A stretch of DNA of 64,000 nucleotides, from positions 2,061,630 to 2,125,629 of the forward strand of contig NZ_CP040602.1 of NCBI RefSeq assembly GCF_005885815.1, written 5' to 3'. Position 1 is the first letter of the stretch. Each line of letters starts with the position of its first letter. The notes under the pieces are model-generated. The model had not been told where the DNA came from. It saw nothing but the letters and a program-made list of their open reading frames with translations, and ran no database searches. Shown one piece after another: positions 62,496 through 64,000 of this stretch. This stretch comes from Thiomicrorhabdus sediminis. Its GTDB lineage: Bacteria > Pseudomonadota > Gammaproteobacteria > Thiomicrospirales > Thiomicrospiraceae. The position numbers and the translations under genes were made by a program.

Positions 62496-63695
62496 TTACG
62501 ATTTCATCACCGTTTGCGCCCAGGCATTGGCCGCCATAAAATTATTACCAAGTGAACCGATGCCCATACCTTCGTACTCGACATTGGTTAGGGTGGTGTT
62601 GGCGCTTTCCATACTGTTCAGCACCTTCAGGGCTTCACCCATTTTTCCGGTCTTATGGATCAGCGCTTCTTTGATATCATCCGCTACCGGAATCTCATTG
62701 ACGATTTCCTCAACCGGCACCTTGAAAAAGGCGCTTAGGTTTGAGAAAAGCCCAACGAGGAAATAGCTGTCTTTGTGCGATTGCTGACCGATAGATTCCG
62801 CCAACAACTCACAAAATTTAGCACGCATCAACGAGGTGGTGATCAACTCTTGCGGAATATTTTCCATCGAGGAGAGCATTAACATATTGACCCAGAACTT
62901 AAGGCGCTTAAGTCCCATATATTTGAGCGCATCGGAAACCTTTTCAACCTTGACCGGAATCATCGTCGCCGGATTATTAATGGCGATCAGCAACTTATGA
63001 CTTAACCCCACATCTTGACTGATAATCGATGACAGCTCATCAAAGTCGGTATTAGGGTTGTTCACCTTAGCCAATAACTGCAACAAAGTCAGCTTATTGC
63101 CGGACAGAGTCTGGCCGTTGATCACCACCGGATTGGTGAAGAAATAACCTTGGAAATAATCAAAACCGATTTTGCGCAGATAATTGAACATCTCTTCGGT
63201 TTCAACCTTCTCGGCAATCACCTTAATGCCTTTTTCATGCATATCCTCGATGATTTTTTTCAATTTCAGCTCTGAAAACTGCTCGATATTGACTTTAATG
63301 TAATCACTGATGGTTGCCAAGCGCAGACTGGCATCTTCCTCGACGAAGTCATCCAGCGCAATGGAGGAGCCTTCGGCTTTGAGTTCTTTCAGGTGACGGA
63401 GTAACTCGACATCCTTGGTGATGTTATTCGGGATTTCCAACACGATTTCCTGTTCAGGATTGAATTCAGGGATTTTACTTTTGTCGATCAAGGCTTTCGG
63501 CAGATGAAGCATGGCGGCATGCTGACCGACAATGGCCTTGAAACCGATGTTCTCATCGGTTTTCTTAATCAGTTCTTCAGTCGCTTCAATGGTTTCTTTA
63601 TTGGGGTTCAATCCGGTATGAAACTGTAACTCATAAGCAAAGACTTTCATGTCTCTGTCCAAAATCGGCTGTCTACCAATGAACACTTCTGACAT
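62496..63695 (-). CDS. EAL-HDOD signalling protein with degenerate EAL
   Basis: This 399-residue soluble protein has an N-terminal EAL domain (about 1-205) and a C-terminal HDOD domain (about 205-395), the YuxH-type layout. The EAL motif is replaced: the position reads YELQ after GRQPILDRDMKVFA. Some later residues remain (IALDDF, VIAEKVET), but key catalytic acidic and Lys positions appear altered, so it is likely a c-di-GMP sensor or a protein-interaction module rather than a phosphodiesterase. The HDOD part has LTLLQLLAKVNNPNTDF and SQDVGLSHKLL. It is upstream of the dehydrogenase gene. Confidence 0.88.
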   Translation of the reverse strand: MSEVFIGRQPILDRDMKVFAYELQFHTGLNPNKETIEATEELIKKTDENIGFKAIVGQHAAMLHLPKALIDKSKIPEFNPEQEIVLEIPNNITKDVELLRHLKELKAEGSSIALDDFVEEDASLRLATISDYIKVNIEQFSELKLKKIIEDMHEKGIKVIAEKVETEEMFNYLRKIGFDYFQGYFFTNPVVINGQTLSGNKLTLLQLLAKVNNPNTDFDELSSIISQDVGLSHKLLIAINNPATMIPVKVEKVSDALKYMGLKRLKFWVNMLMLSSMENIPQELITTSLMRAKFCELLAESIGQQSHKDSYFLVGLFSNLSAFFKVPVEEIVNEIPVADDIKEALIHKTGKMGEALKVLNSMESANTTLTNVEYEGMGIGSLGNNFMAANAWAQTVMKS

Positions 63696-63780
63696 AGTGC
63701 TACCTCTTAACTGATTATTATTTTATATATCACACCGGTAGAACAGACCCACCAATGTTTCAGGGCAATTTTTCGCTGTT

Positions 63781-63999
63781 TTACTGACGATTAAACAACA
63801 AACGATGACCCGGTGTAAAGTCTGCAAACTCACCTTGGTGATATTTTACTTTACCGGACACAATGGTGGTCATCACCGAAGACTTGAATGTATGTCCTTC
63901 CCAAGGAGACCATTGACACTTATATAAGTTGTGCGCCTTGTCATCGGTATGCGGCTTGTTCATGTCCACCAAAACCAAATCGGCCCAATAGCCCTCACG
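63781..63999 (-). CDS. pyrC: Dihydroorotase PyrC (C-terminal end only)
   Basis: The last part of a dihydroorotase is seen; the rest lies past the window edge. Reading the minus strand inwards, the protein shows REGYWADLVLVDMNKPH, then WSPWEGHTFKSSVMTTIVSG and a C-terminal FTPGHRLLFNRQ. The WSP-EG and TIVSG blocks are typical of catalytic type I dihydroorotases, which use two zinc ions. This would be the active partner for the inactive PyrC' at 22652-23935. The active site itself is outside the window. Confidence 0.85.
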   Translation of the reverse strand, partial: REGYWADLVLVDMNKPHTDDKAHNLYKCQWSPWEGHTFKSSVMTTIVSGKVKYHQGEFADFTPGHRLLFNRQ

Positions 64000-64000
64000 A

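Overview
This window looks like chromosomal housekeeping DNA from a free-living gammaproteobacterium, most likely a sulfur-oxidising member of the Thiomicrospira/Thiomicrorhabdus/Hydrogenovibrio group. That assignment is an inference. It rests on the overall protein character, a GshA resembling the Acidithiobacillus-type glutamate-cysteine ligase, a malate:quinone oxidoreductase, the Pseudomonas-like order yqgE-ruvX-pyrR-pyrB-pyrC', and a very rich set of cyclic-di-GMP proteins. I see no prophage, transposon, CRISPR array or rRNA operon. One tRNA gene, tRNA-Arg(CCG), is present.

Layout. 1-7.9 kb: plsY (cut by the window edge), folB, two tandem small paralogues resembling the FliG C-terminal domain, a MidA-type methyltransferase, uppP, nnr, purK and purE. 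8-13.4 kb: a signalling island with an orphan PhnD-like lipoprotein, a membrane GGDEF-EAL protein and a convergent EAL-CBS-GGDEF protein whose promoter carries four TGTCA half-sites spaced 11 bp apart, as in Pho boxes. 13.4-16.6 kb: metK behind a structured leader, then metF and rsmE. 16.6-24.7 kb: gshA, gshB, apbE, yqgE, ruvX, pyrR, pyrB, an inactive dihydroorotase-like pyrC' and an unknown gene. 24.7-31.5 kb: a small gene with ppk2 on the minus strand, yggS, a minus-strand DUF5610-like gene, then proC-yggT-metX-metW. 31.7-38.6 kb: another GGDEF-EAL protein, a duplicated-domain lipoprotein, two unusual PilZ-like proteins with split motifs facing each other, a HugZ-like gene and an esterase. 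38.7-43.2 kb: lptM, lysA, an unknown gene, rlmI and gcvH. 43.3-51.1 kb: a diguanylate cyclase, divergent umuD and umuC around a palindrome, tRNA-Arg, hemH, a second diguanylate cyclase and folM. 51.3-64 kb: mqo, a COG0523 GTPase, folE2, an MBL-fold protein with a disrupted metal motif, an AI-2E-type permease, ppnN, an srmB-like helicase, an EI24/CysZ-like protein, a succinate-semialdehyde dehydrogenase, an EAL-HDOD protein and the 3' end of the catalytic pyrC.

How the genes fit together. Metabolic genes cover methionine/SAM (metK, metF, metX, metW), glutathione (gshA, gshB), pyrimidines (pyrR, pyrB, pyrC', pyrC), purines (purK, purE), pterins (folB, folE2, folM) and envelope lipids (plsY, uppP). 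Signalling is dominated by c-di-GMP: five GGDEF proteins (three also carrying EAL), one EAL-HDOD protein and two PilZ-like candidates. The most interesting items are the Pho-like promoter of the EAL-CBS-GGDEF gene beside a phosphonate-binding-type lipoprotein, the metK leader with mutually exclusive pairings, the FliG-C-like pair outside any flagellar cluster, the split-PilZ pair, and the extended UmuD with a palindrome between umuD and umuC. All family calls come from reading the sequence; no database search was run.
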